NCBI GenBank assembly: GCA_937901895.1
Contig: CALGTD010000159.1
Coordinates: 1-64,000 of the forward strand
From: an uncultured Spartobacteria bacterium
GTDB lineage: Bacteria > Verrucomicrobiota > Verrucomicrobiia > Chthoniobacterales > JAATET01
Length of the DNA stretch: 64,000 nucleotides
Direction: 5' to 3'
Shown one piece after another: positions 1 through 8,715 of this stretch. How positions within the stretch are numbered: the stretch's first letter is position 1; each line of letters opens with the position of its first letter. The notes below the pieces were generated by a model. The model saw nothing but the letters and a program-made list of their open reading frames with translations, searched no databases and was not told the DNA's origin. Position numbers and translations under genes: made by a program.

Positions 1-194
1 ACGGCCGGTTTCGCCTCGGCGGCGGCGGGGGCCTCGGCTGCAGGAGCTTCCGCCGGGGTTTCGGCGGCGGCCGGGGTCTCCACCTCGGCCTTTGCAGCCG
101 GGGCTTCCTCCTTCGGAGCCTTCGCCTTCACAGTCTTTTTCTTCGGTTTCTCCTCCGGCGCGGGCGCCGCGGATTCCTTGGTTTCTTCAGACAT
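1..194 (-). CDS. rpsK: 30S ribosomal protein S11, N-terminal part (cut by window edge)
   Basis: An open frame starts with ATG at 194 and runs off the window edge, so only about 64 N-terminal residues are seen. They are low-complexity Ala, Pro, Glu and Lys (it begins MSEETKESAAPAPEEK) and do not yet reach a conserved S11 core. The S11 call comes from position: the gene lies 12 bases after rpsM, where rpsK follows in the alpha operon. S11 sits on the 30S platform. Verrucomicrobial S11 proteins with a long Ala/Lys-rich N-terminal extension would fit. The conserved domain should lie just outside the window. Confidence 0.75.
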   Translation of the reverse strand, partial: MSEETKESAAPAPEEKPKKKTVKAKAPKEEAPAAKAEVETPAAAETPAEAPAAEAPAAAEAKPA

Positions 195-206
195 GGCGGT
201 GAAATG

Positions 207-602
207 TTAGACCTTGCCGGCCTTTGCGTTCGGGTTGCGCTGCACGCCGACAGTCTTGCGCGGACCCTTGCGGGTGCGGGCGTTGGTGGATGTGCGCTGG
301 CCGCGCACCGGGAGTCCGCGGCGGTGACGGATGCCGCGGTAGCAGTTGATCGCCTGCAGGCGCTTCAAGTTGCTTTGCACTTCGCGACGAAGATCACCTT
401 CGATGACGAGGCGGCTTTCGCCGATCGCGTGAACGATCGCGCCGAGTTGCTCGGGCGAGAGATCCTTCGCGCGGATGTTGGGATCGATATTGGCCCGCTC
501 GAGCACGCGCTTCGCGGTCTTCGGACCAATGCCGTAGATGTAGGGCAACGACGCTTCGATGCGTTTGTCGCCGGGGATGTCAACTCCGAGTAAACGGGGC
601 AT
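207..602 (-). CDS. rpsM: 30S ribosomal protein S13
   Basis: This 131-residue protein matches S13, the 30S head protein that contacts P-site tRNA and bridges to the 50S subunit. The N-terminus reads MPRLLGVDIPGDKRIE, followed by the helix-turn-helix region YIYGIGPKTAKRVL. The basic signature LPVRGQRTSTNARTRKG lies near the C-terminus. There is no Shine-Dalgarno sequence before the ATG. It follows rpmJ after a 121-base AT-rich spacer and precedes rpsK by 12 bases, the usual alpha-operon order. Confidence 0.98.
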   Translation of the reverse strand: MPRLLGVDIPGDKRIEASLPYIYGIGPKTAKRVLERANIDPNIRAKDLSPEQLGAIVHAIGESRLVIEGDLRREVQSNLKRLQAINCYRGIRHRRGLPVRGQRTSTNARTRKGPRKTVGVQRNPNAKAGKV

Positions 603-723
603 GGTGTGGATGATTTAGATTTTTGATTTCGGTTCGCGATTTTGGAGGCCAGCCGCCGGGATTCCGTCATCGGGCAGCTACGCTCCGAATCCAAAATCCA
701 AAATCCAAAATCTAAAGGGATGT
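603..723 (-). repeat. AT-rich rpmJ-rpsM spacer with tandem AAAATCC repeats
   Basis: This is the longest gap inside the spc/alpha part of the operon. On the plus strand, positions 693-716 hold three to four head-to-tail copies of a 7-8 base unit (AATCCAAA / AATCTAAA). Related T-rich words (GATTTAGATTTTTGATT) occur at 610-627. It stands out from the GC-rich genes on both sides. No gene or clear terminator is seen; it may be a mobile simple-repeat insertion or an internal promoter region. Confidence 0.6.
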
Positions 724-837
724 TCAGCCTTGCTTCTGCTTGTGACGCGGGTTCTTGCAGATCACGCGAACGACGTTTTCACGCTTCACGATCTTGCAGC
801 TTTCGCAAAGCCGTTTGACGGATGCTCGGACTTTCAT
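724..837 (-). CDS. rpmJ: 50S ribosomal protein L36
   Basis: This 37-residue protein begins MKVRASVKRLCESCKIVKR and ends in a basic tail (NPRHKQKQG). It is the smallest large-subunit protein. The zinc-binding form is present: Cys11, Cys14, Cys27 and His32 are all in place. The ATG overlaps the infA stop in a TCAT/ATGA arrangement, so translation is probably coupled to infA. Length matches the family exactly. Confidence 0.97.
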   Translation of the reverse strand: MKVRASVKRLCESCKIVKRENVVRVICKNPRHKQKQG

Positions 838-1073
838 GGTTTGTGGAGTTTCTCGGAATTGGGTCGGTCGACAATGCGGCCGGTTTTCAGGTCGTAAGGG
901 GACATTTCGACCTGGACCGTGTCGCCAGGAAGAATGCGCGTGAAGCTCAGACGCATCCGGCCGGAAATGTTCGCGAGTATGCGGTGCCCGTTCCCCAGTT
1001 CGACGCGGAACATGGACTTTGGCAACAACTCGACGACCTTACCCGCTACTTCAATAGCGTCTTTCTTTTCCAT
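834..1073 (-). CDS. infA: Translation initiation factor IF-1
   Basis: The 79-residue protein starts MEKKDAIEVAGKVVELLPK and carries the S1/OB-fold landmarks of IF-1, including MFRVELGNGHRILANISGRMR and the C-terminal DLKTGRI. IF-1 occupies the ribosomal A site during initiation. The family N-terminus is MAKEDAIEVEG-like, so the start at 1073 is well supported even though it places the first 28 bases inside the end of map. Its stop overlaps the rpmJ start by four bases. Confidence 0.97.
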   Translation of the reverse strand: MEKKDAIEVAGKVVELLPKSMFRVELGNGHRILANISGRMRLSFTRILPGDTVQVEMSPYDLKTGRIVDRPNSEKLHKP

Positions 1074-1810
1074 GTCAACACTTCCGGTTGGTCGTTTGTG
1101 ATGAGCACGGTGTGCTCGAAATGGGCGGAAGGCAAGCCGTCGCGGGTGACAACGGTCCAGTCGTCATCGAGGATGCGCACATCGTGTCCACCGAGGTTCA
1201 CCATCGGTTCGACCGCGAGCACCATGCCGGCCTTGAGCTTCGGGCCGGATCCGCGTTTGCCGTAATTCGGCACCTGTGGCTCCTCGTGGAGTTTGCGTCC
1301 CACGCCGTGGCCCACAAAATCGCGAACGACACTGAACCCGGCCTTCCGAACCTCCTCCTCGATGAACGCGGACATGTCTCCAAGCCGGCGTCCGGGACGC
1401 AGAAATTTCAGCGCCTCGTTCAACGTGGACTCCGTGACATGCAGAAGCCGCTCGACCTCGGGGGGGACAATTCCCACCGGGACGGTCACCGCGTTGTCAC
1501 CAATCCACCCGTCCAGCTCGACGCCGCAATCCAGCTTCACAATATCGCCGTAATTGATGCGGCGCGGGCCGCCAATGCCATGGACAACTTCCTCGTTGAG
1601 AGAAATGCAGAGCTGGCCGGGATATCCCCGGTAGCCATAGAAGGCGCTTTTCGCTCCGGCGGCGGCGATCATTTCCCCTGCGGCACGATCGAGTTCGCCC
1701 GTCGTGATACCGGGACGGATCATATCCGCAACGCCATTCAACACGCTGCTGGCGAGGTCGCACGCACGCCGCATCTTCTCGATCTGGGAATCTGTCTTGA
1801 TGGGAATCAT
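1046..1810 (-). CDS. map: Methionine aminopeptidase, type I
   Basis: The 254-residue enzyme removes N-terminal methionine from nascent proteins in the cytosol. All active-site residues of the pita-bread fold are found at the spacing of the E. coli enzyme: His77, metal ligands Asp94, Asp105, His168, Glu201 and Glu232. No SH3-like N-terminal extension is present, so it is subtype Ia. The start at 1810 overlaps the adk stop (ATGA) and the last 28 bases overlap infA. The order adk-map-infA is standard in the spc region. Confidence 0.97.
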   Translation of the reverse strand: MIPIKTDSQIEKMRRACDLASSVLNGVADMIRPGITTGELDRAAGEMIAAAGAKSAFYGYRGYPGQLCISLNEEVVHGIGGPRRINYGDIVKLDCGVELDGWIGDNAVTVPVGIVPPEVERLLHVTESTLNEALKFLRPGRRLGDMSAFIEEEVRKAGFSVVRDFVGHGVGRKLHEEPQVPNYGKRGSGPKLKAGMVLAVEPMVNLGGHDVRILDDDWTVVTRDGLPSAHFEHTVLITNDQPEVLTWKRKTLLK

Positions 1811-2454
1811 GCCGGCACCGCCTCCTCGATCTTGTCGCAGATTTGCTGAAAAACCGAATCCCTGTCCGAGGCCGCGTCGATCTCCACAATCCGGGATCCG
1901 TAATAGCCGAGCAGCGGCTCGGTAAGCGCGCGGTGCTGCTCGAGGCGCTCCTCCAGCGCGGCGGGGGTGTCGTCGTTCCGCCGTTCGAGCGGATGGTCGC
2001 ATTTCGGGCAGACGGCTCCTTCGGCGACACCGTCGCGCGAATGGCTGAAGGTTGCACCGCAATGGCCGCAGGTAATGCGATCGGCCACCCGGGTGCGAAT
2101 CACGTCATCCGGCAGCGCGAGATGAAAGACAATCTCCGGCTGGCTGGCTCCCAGTTCCTCGTCGAACGCGCGGGCCTGGCCGACCGTTCGAGGGAATCCG
2201 TCGAACAAATACTTCGATGTCCCCTGCTCGGAAAGCCAGCGACGCACAACCTGCATCGCGATTTCGTCGGGAAAGAGCCGGCCGTGACTGGTCCATTGCC
2301 CGGCCTCTCGACCGAGATCGGTGCCCTCTTCGCGCTCGCGACGCATGAGCGCTCCGGTCGAGACCGCAGGCAATCCGTATCGGGCGGCAATGCGCTCGGC
2401 CTGCGTTCCCTTTCCAGAGGCCGGAGGCCCCAGCAGCACGATGCGACGCTTCAA
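1807..2454 (-). CDS. adk: Adenylate kinase
   Basis: The enzyme converts ATP plus AMP to two ADP. The product is 215 residues from a TTG start (KRRIVLLGPPASGKGT). The P-loop GPPASGKGT is at residues 9-17, and the AMP/substrate region FDGFPRT is at 84-90. The LID domain carries four cysteines (129, 132, 149, 152) and so should bind structural zinc. TTG at 2454 is preferred because it lies 4 bases after the secY stop and gives the family N-terminus; the next ATG upstream (2496) would extend into secY. The stop overlaps the map ATG. Confidence 0.95.
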   Translation of the reverse strand: MKRRIVLLGPPASGKGTQAERIAARYGLPAVSTGALMRREREEGTDLGREAGQWTSHGRLFPDEIAMQVVRRWLSEQGTSKYLFDGFPRTVGQARAFDEELGASQPEIVFHLALPDDVIRTRVADRITCGHCGATFSHSRDGVAEGAVCPKCDHPLERRNDDTPAALEERLEQHRALTEPLLGYYGSRIVEIDAASDRDSVFQQICDKIEEAVPA

Positions 2455-2458
2455 GCGA

Positions 2459-3967
<1,509 letters not shown>

Positions 3968-4011
3968 GAAAAAAGGAAGGAAAGCCTGCGAGGGACCTTT
4001 AGGAAACGACT

Positions 4012-4058
4012 AATGACCAATGACTTCAGGGCCGTCATTGGTCATTTCGTCATTGGTC
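4012..4058 (-). repeat. Inverted repeat in the rplO-secY spacer
   Basis: In the 98-base gap, AATGACCAATGAC (4012-4024) is the exact complement of 4034-4046, giving a 13-bp stem with a 9-base loop. A third partial copy of the word GTCATTGGTC follows at 4049-4058. No T-tract follows on the minus strand, so a simple terminator is unlikely. It could be a small repeat insertion, an RNA processing site or a regulatory hairpin in front of secY. Confidence 0.65.
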
Positions 4059-4065
4059 GTCGGAA

Positions 4066-4518
4066 TTACTTCGAACGGATCGCGATCGTGCCGCCGGCTT
4101 TCTCGACCTTTTCACGGGCCGAGGCGGTGACGGAGTCGACCTCGATCGACAGCTTCTTGCTGAGTTCGCCGCGTCCGAGAAGTTTCACGCCGTCGATGCG
4201 ACCACGAATCAGACCGCTCTCGCGGAGCACCGACTCGTTGATGGAGGCACCAGCCTCAAAACGCTTCTCGAGGTCGTCGAGATTGACGATCCCGTAGACG
4301 GTCTTGAACGCCGCGTTGTTGAAACCCCTCTTGGGCAGACGACGGATGAGCGGCATCTGACCGCCCTCGAAGCCGAGGCGGATCGACCCGCCGGAACGGG
4401 CCTTCTGACCCTTGTGGCCCTTGCCGGCCGTCTTGCCCTTTCCGGAGCTTTCGCCCTGGCCAAGGCGCTTGCGGCGCTTCTTCGCGCCGGGATTGGGACT
4501 GAGCGTGTGAAGACGCAT
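4066..4518 (-). CDS. rplO: 50S ribosomal protein L15
   Basis: The 150-residue protein begins MRLHTLSPNPGAKKRRKRLG, followed by the Gly/Lys-rich extension (GESSGKGKTAGKGHKGQKAR) typical of L15. The C-terminal globular part includes VKLLGRGELSKKLSIEV. L15 is a late-assembling 50S protein near the exit tunnel. It starts 6 bases after rpsE with no rpmD between them, although L30 is encoded at this point in many bacteria. Confidence 0.98.
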   Translation of the reverse strand: MRLHTLSPNPGAKKRRKRLGQGESSGKGKTAGKGHKGQKARSGGSIRLGFEGGQMPLIRRLPKRGFNNAAFKTVYGIVNLDDLEKRFEAGASINESVLRESGLIRGRIDGVKLLGRGELSKKLSIEVDSVTASAREKVEKAGGTIAIRSK

Positions 4519-4524
4519 GGAAAA

Positions 4525-5112
4525 TTACTCCTGGGTTGCGGCTGCGGATTCCGTCGCCGGCTGTTCGGCACGGACCTTCTTGCCGCGAATCTTCATGATC
4601 TCGTCGCGGGGACGCAGGCCGGTGAGAGCCTTGATCGTCGCCTTCACGACATTGGCGTGGTTGCTCGATCCGAGCGACTTCGCGAGCACGTCGCGAATGC
4701 CGACCGCTTCGATGACCGCACGCACGCCGCCACCGGCGATCACGCCGGTTCCGGGCGATGCCGGACGCAGCAGCACGCGCCCGCCGCCAAACTCACCCGT
4801 CACCTCGTGAGGGATCGTGTTGTCGCGGACGGAAATGGTGACCATCTTCTTCGTCGCGGCTTCGGATGCCTTGCGGATCGCCTCCGAGACTTCGTTCGCC
4901 TTGCCAAAGCCGTAGCCGACCTTGCCCTTGCGATCGCCGGAAACGATCAATGCGCTGAAGCTGAAACGCCGGCCGCCCTTGACGACCTTCGCGCATCGGT
5001 TGATGAAGACGACCTTCTCGACGTTGTCCGATTTCGGTTCCTCGGTCGGAGCCGGACCCCGGCTGCGACGATCTCCACCGCCGCGGCGGTTCTGATTATT
5101 GGGACCTGCCAT
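4525..5112 (-). CDS. rpsE: 30S ribosomal protein S5
   Basis: The 195-residue protein has the S5 double-stranded RNA-binding fold (EKVVFINRCAKVVKGGRRF) and the core VGYGFGKANEVSEAIRKA, followed by GTGVIAGGGVRAVIEAVGI. The chosen ATG at 5112 has a GGAG seven bases upstream and lies one base after the rplR stop; a longer frame would run into rplR. The N-terminus (about 30 residues) is Asn/Arg/Gly-rich, and the C-terminus adds an Ala/Glu/Thr-rich tail. Confidence 0.97.
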   Translation of the reverse strand: MAGPNNQNRRGGGDRRSRGPAPTEEPKSDNVEKVVFINRCAKVVKGGRRFSFSALIVSGDRKGKVGYGFGKANEVSEAIRKASEAATKKMVTISVRDNTIPHEVTGEFGGGRVLLRPASPGTGVIAGGGVRAVIEAVGIRDVLAKSLGSSNHANVVKATIKALTGLRPRDEIMKIRGKKVRAEQPATESAAATQE

Positions 5113-5113
5113 A

Positions 5114-5464
5114 TTAAAACTCCAATCCCGCCTCGCGGGCTGCATCGGCGAGGGCCTTCACCTTGCCGTGGTATCTGTTGCCGCCGCGGTCGAAAACGAC
5201 CCGGCGGATGTTCTTCTCGATGCCGCGTGCGGCGACGAGTTTTCCGATCTCGACGGCGGTGGCGACGTTCGCCCCGGCCTTCGGACGGAGTTCCTTCTCC
5301 GTCGTGTTGGCGGAAACGATCGTTTTGCCGGACTCGTCGTCGATGACCTGGGCCGTGATGTGGCGGCCCGAGAAATGGACCGCGAGCCGCGGCCGCTCGG
5401 GAGTGCCGGAGACTTTCTTGCGGACCCGGGCGTGCCGGACCTTGCGCAGAGATTTGCTAGCCAT
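5114..5464 (-). CDS. rplR: 50S ribosomal protein L18
   Basis: The 116-residue protein binds 5S rRNA in the central protuberance. It begins MASKSLRKVRHARVRKKVSG and continues TPERPRLAVHFSGRHITAQV, then GKLVAARGIEKNIRRVVFDR and HGKVKALADAAREAGLEF, all family landmarks. Length is normal. It lies between rplF (18 bases) and rpsE (1 base). Confidence 0.98.
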   Translation of the reverse strand: MASKSLRKVRHARVRKKVSGTPERPRLAVHFSGRHITAQVIDDESGKTIVSANTTEKELRPKAGANVATAVEIGKLVAARGIEKNIRRVVFDRGGNRYHGKVKALADAAREAGLEF

Positions 5465-5482
5465 GTTCGTGATTCCTCCGGG

Positions 5483-6022
5483 TTACTGGACGGTTTTGCC
5501 TTCCTTGCGGCGGACCTGCTCGCCGGCGTAACGGATGCCCTTGCCTTTGTAGGGCTCCGGCGGGTAGTAGGCGCGAATGTTCGCGGCGCACTGTCCGACG
5601 ATCTGCTTGTCCACACCCTCGATCGAAATCTTGGTGTTGTCGGTCACGGTGACCTTCACTTCCGCCGGGATGTCGAAAAGGACGGGATGCGACTTGCCGA
5701 TGCTGAGATTCAGCTTCGAGCCCTGGACGGCGGCCTTGAAACCGACGCCCTGGATCTCGAGGTCGCGCCGGAAGCCTTGCGACACGCCGGTGACCATGTT
5801 GGCCACGAGCGCACGGCTCAGGCCGTGAAGCGCGCGGGCGCTGCGGTTGTCGCTGTCGCGCTCGAACGTGAGTTTCTTGTCCTCGAGCTTCGCGGTCACC
5901 GAGCGGGGCAGCGTCCAGGCGAGCTTGCCTTTCGGGCCCTCGACCGTGACGGCTCCATCGGGAGCGATGTCGACCTTCACCTTTTCGGGAAGAATGATTT
6001 CCTTTTTGCCAATACGGGACAT
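5483..6022 (-). CDS. rplF: 50S ribosomal protein L6
   Basis: The 179-residue protein contains the two L6 repeats. It starts MSRIGKKEIILPEKVKV. The middle segment NMVTGVSQGFRRDLEIQGVG and the C-terminal signature PEPYKGKGIRYAGEQVRRKE identify it clearly. L6 lies near the factor-binding site of the 50S subunit. Length matches the family. Confidence 0.98.
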   Translation of the reverse strand: MSRIGKKEIILPEKVKVDIAPDGAVTVEGPKGKLAWTLPRSVTAKLEDKKLTFERDSDNRSARALHGLSRALVANMVTGVSQGFRRDLEIQGVGFKAAVQGSKLNLSIGKSHPVLFDIPAEVKVTVTDNTKISIEGVDKQIVGQCAANIRAYYPPEPYKGKGIRYAGEQVRRKEGKTVQ

Positions 6023-6038
6023 GGTCGTTCCTCCCGGA

Positions 6039-6434
6039 TTACCAGACGTAGGCGAGAAGCTCGCCGCCGACGTTTTTGCGCTTGGCCTCGTGGCCGGTCA
6101 TCACACCGCTGGAGGTGGAGATGATGGCGATGCCCATGCCGCCGAGCACACGCGGAATTTCCGTCGCGCCGACATATTTGCGCAGGCCGGGCTTGCTCAC
6201 GCGCTTGAGGCCCGCGAGAGCCGGGACCTTGTTGACAAATTTATTCTCGATCTTGAGCACCGGGAACTTGCCGGTGGTGTCGAGTTCGTAGTTGGCGATG
6301 TAGCCTTCACGTTTGAGGATGCGGACGATTTCGCCCTTCATCTTCGAGTAAGGCACATCGAAGTGCGACTTGCTGGCCCTGGCGGCGTTGCGCAGCCGCG
6401 TCAGCAGGTCGGCAATGGGATCGGATACGGTCAT
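6039..6434 (-). CDS. rpsH: 30S ribosomal protein S8
   Basis: The 131-residue protein starts MTVSDPIADLLTRLRNA and has the C-terminal RNA-binding signature PRVLGGMGIAIISTSSGVMT. S8 binds 16S rRNA helix 21 and, in enterobacteria, represses the spc mRNA. The 60-base gap before it is where rpsN usually sits; no S14 gene is present there. Confidence 0.98.
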   Translation of the reverse strand: MTVSDPIADLLTRLRNAARASKSHFDVPYSKMKGEIVRILKREGYIANYELDTTGKFPVLKIENKFVNKVPALAGLKRVSKPGLRKYVGATEIPRVLGGMGIAIISTSSGVMTGHEAKRKNVGGELLAYVW

Positions 6435-6494
6435 GGATTTTGTGTCGGGTCGAGCTGCGGCCCCGGTGAACAGCCGGGAACCATTTGAGCAGCT

Positions 6495-7094
6495 TTAGGC
6501 CGCCACCTCGGGTTCGGGTTTCTTTACTTCGGGTTTCTTTTTGTCGGAGAAGGGCATGCCCAGCTCCGCGAGAAGGGTCTTGGCCTCGGCATCGGTCGTC
6601 GCGGTTGTGACGATGGTGATGTCGAAACCGACGTTGCGCTTGATCTTGTCGAGTTCGACCTCGGGAAAGATCGTCTGATCGGCGACGCCGAGCGTGTAGT
6701 TGCCCCGGCCGTCAAAGGCCTTGGGCGACACGCCGCGGAAGTCACGAATACGCGGAAGCGCCGTCTTGATCAAGCGCTCAAGGAACTCATACATCGTGCG
6801 GCCACGCAGGGTGACCTTCGCGCCGATGGCCTGTCCCTTGCGGAGCTTGAAGTTCGCGATGCTCTTCTTCGAGACCGTCTCAACCGGCTTCTGGCCGGTG
6901 ATGAGGGCGATTTCGTTCTTGGCGACCTCGAGGGCCTCCTTGACATCGTTGGCGGAACCGATCGCGCTGTTGATCACGACCTTGGACAGGCGCGGGACCT
7001 GATGGATGTTCGCGTATCCGTGCTTCTCGCGAAGCGCGGGCACGACACGGGCGCGATACTCGTTCAAAAGTTCGGGTTCGGGTAGCGTGGCCAT
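6495..7094 (-). CDS. rplE: 50S ribosomal protein L5
   Basis: The 199-residue protein binds 5S rRNA. It carries KVVINSAIGSANDVKEALE near the N-terminus, ALPRIRDFRGVSPKAFDGRG in the middle and DKIKRNVGFDITIVTTATTD near the C-terminus. It is about 20 residues longer than E. coli L5 because of a Lys/Pro/Glu tail (KKPEVKKPEPEVAA). The gene lies 6 bases after rplX. Confidence 0.98.
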   Translation of the reverse strand: MATLPEPELLNEYRARVVPALREKHGYANIHQVPRLSKVVINSAIGSANDVKEALEVAKNEIALITGQKPVETVSKKSIANFKLRKGQAIGAKVTLRGRTMYEFLERLIKTALPRIRDFRGVSPKAFDGRGNYTLGVADQTIFPEVELDKIKRNVGFDITIVTTATTDAEAKTLLAELGMPFSDKKKPEVKKPEPEVAA

Positions 7095-7100
7095 TTTCGT

Positions 7101-7388
7101 TTAGGCGGCCTTTTTCTTCGGCGCAGCCTTCTTCTTTTTCTCGGGAGCCTGCTTCACTTCCACGAGTTTCACGTTGGAAATGTGAATCGGGCCCTCGCGC
7201 TCGATGATCGCGCCGTTGGGCTGATCCTGGCTTTTCTTCTGGTGTTTCTTGATCATTCGGACGCCCTCGACGATCACCTGCGACTTCGCGCGGCGGATCT
7301 CGAGCACCTTGCCGGTGGCGCCCCTGTGGTTGCCGGAGATCACCTCGACGGTGTCTCCGCGTTTGACGTGGAATCGCTGACGGGCCAT
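7101..7388 (-). CDS. rplX: 50S ribosomal protein L24
   Basis: The 95-residue protein has the KOW motif (VKRGDTVEVISGNHRGATGK) and continues VIVEGVRMIKKHQK and PIHISNVKLV. L24 starts 50S assembly near the tunnel exit. It is shorter than E. coli L24 at the folded end and finishes in a Lys/Ala tail (APEKKKKAAPKKKAA). Its ATG overlaps the rplN stop by one base (TAATG). Confidence 0.98.
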   Translation of the reverse strand: MARQRFHVKRGDTVEVISGNHRGATGKVLEIRRAKSQVIVEGVRMIKKHQKKSQDQPNGAIIEREGPIHISNVKLVEVKQAPEKKKKAAPKKKAA

Positions 7389-7753
7389 TAGAGCACCTCC
7401 GGTGCGAGCGAGATGATCTTCATGAAGTTCTTCTCGCGGAGTTCGCGGGCAACCGGTCCGAAAACACGCGTGCCCTTGGGGTTGAGGTCCTTGTCGATGA
7501 TCACGATCGCGTTCTTGTCGAAGCGAAGGATGGATCCATCGGGACGCTTGATCGGGTGCTTGGTGCGAACGACGACGGCGCGAACGACATCGCCCTTCTT
7601 CACGGAGCCGCCGGTCGCGGCCTCCTTGACGTTGCAGGTGATCACGTCGCCCACGTGTGCGGTCGGCGTGGCCTTGCCGATGACGCCGATCATCGTCGCC
7701 ATGCGCGCGCCGGTGTTGTCGGCGACATCGAGTCGGGAGCGGATCTGAATCAT
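7388..7753 (-). CDS. rplN: 50S ribosomal protein L14
   Basis: The 121-residue protein matches L14 throughout. It starts MIQIRSRLDVADNTGARMA and carries VVRTKHPIKRPDGSILRFD and NPKGTRVFGPVARELREKNF. L14 contributes to intersubunit bridges. Length and position, between rpsQ (6 bases) and rplX, are standard. Confidence 0.99.
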   Translation of the reverse strand: MIQIRSRLDVADNTGARMATMIGVIGKATPTAHVGDVITCNVKEAATGGSVKKGDVVRAVVVRTKHPIKRPDGSILRFDKNAIVIIDKDLNPKGTRVFGPVARELREKNFMKIISLAPEVL

Positions 7754-7759
7754 GGGACG

Positions 7760-8047
7760 TTAATGCTTGAGAATTTCGACGAGACGCCAGCGCTTCAAAC
7801 GGCTGAGCGGGCGGGTTTCCGCGATGGTGACACGATCGCCGACCTTCGCCTCGTTCTTCTCGTCGTGGACGTGGAACTTGGAGATCTGCTTGACGATCTT
7901 GCCGAACTTCGGATGCGGCACGCGGGTGATGGTCTTCACGACGATGGTCTTGTCCATCTTGTCGGAGACGACCTCGCCAACGCGGGTCTTGCGCAGGCCG
8001 CGGGTTGCCGCGCCGGCTTTGTTGGATTGGGTGGCGGATTCGCTCAT
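7760..8047 (-). CDS. rpsQ: 30S ribosomal protein S17
   Basis: The 95-residue protein contains the S17 OB-fold core (SDKMDKTIVVKTITRVPHPK, then GDRVTIAETRPLSRLKRWRL). The chosen start at 8047 gives MSESATQSNKAGAATRG, a short Ser/Ala/Thr-rich N-terminal extension of about 15 residues compared with E. coli S17. A longer frame would run through rpmC. The gap to rpmC is 4 bases. Confidence 0.96.
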   Translation of the reverse strand: MSESATQSNKAGAATRGLRKTRVGEVVSDKMDKTIVVKTITRVPHPKFGKIVKQISKFHVHDEKNEAKVGDRVTIAETRPLSRLKRWRLVEILKH

Positions 8048-8051
8048 GGTC

Positions 8052-8258
8052 TTACTTGGCGGCGGCTGCGGCCTTCGTCTTTTCGGTGATGACCGTCTCG
8101 ATACGCGCAACGTCGCGCCGGTTCTGCTTGAGCAGATGCGGCTTCTCGAGCTGGCCGCCCTGCTGCTGGATGCGAAGGTTGAATGCCTCGTGCAGGAGCT
8201 CGTTCTTTCGGGCAACGAGTTCCTTGATGGTCATTTCGCGGGCTTCCTGAATCTTCAT
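8052..8258 (-). CDS. rpmC: 50S ribosomal protein L29
   Basis: The 68-residue helical protein begins MKIQEAREMTIKELVARKN and contains LLHEAFNLRIQQQGGQLEKP, followed by the conserved RRDVARIETVITEK. L29 lies at the polypeptide exit site next to L23. Length and position between rplP and rpsQ are standard. Confidence 0.97.
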   Translation of the reverse strand: MKIQEAREMTIKELVARKNELLHEAFNLRIQQQGGQLEKPHLLKQNRRDVARIETVITEKTKAAAAAK

Positions 8259-8273
8259 GGCTTGCGAAACGGG

Positions 8274-8693
8274 TTAGGCGGCGTGGCGACGCGCGAGGAA
8301 GCGCGTGCGGACCGGGAGTTTGTTGGCGGCCAGGCGCAGACACTCGCGGGCGAGCGACTCGGAGATGCCGCCGAGTTCGAAGAGGACGTTGCCGGGACGC
8401 ACGGTGGCGACCCAGTATTCCGGCTGGCCCTTGCCCTTACCCATTCGGGTTTCCGGCGGACGGGCGGTGACGGACTTGTCCGGGAAAATGCGGATCCAGA
8501 GTTTGCCTTTCCGCTTCATGTTGCGGTTCATGGCGACACGGGCGGCCTCGATCTGCGTGTTTGTGATCCACGCGCGCTCGAGAGTCTGCAGGCCGTATTC
8601 ACCGAAATCGATCGACAGGGTGCGCGAAGCGTTTCCCTTGCGGCTTCCCCGCTGGGATTTGCGAAACTTCACGCGTTTGGGCATCAATGGCAT
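8274..8693 (-). CDS. rplP: 50S ribosomal protein L16
   Basis: The 139-residue protein begins MPLMPKRVKFRKSQRGSRKG and has the signatures GKLWIRIFPDKSVTARPPET, GKGKGQPEYWVATVRPGNVL and ARECLRLAANKLPVRTRF. L16 organises the A-site region of the 50S subunit. The second methionine (residue 4) is an alternative start and closer to the commonest family N-terminus. Confidence 0.98.
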   Translation of the reverse strand: MPLMPKRVKFRKSQRGSRKGNASRTLSIDFGEYGLQTLERAWITNTQIEAARVAMNRNMKRKGKLWIRIFPDKSVTARPPETRMGKGKGQPEYWVATVRPGNVLFELGGISESLARECLRLAANKLPVRTRFLARRHAA

Positions 8694-8715
8694 GGTGCGA
8701 TCCTCCTAAAATGAA

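Noticed and set aside
6435..6494. A short rpsN gene between rplE and rpsH
   Set aside because: Only 60 bases are available and they encode no zinc-ribbon S14 residues.
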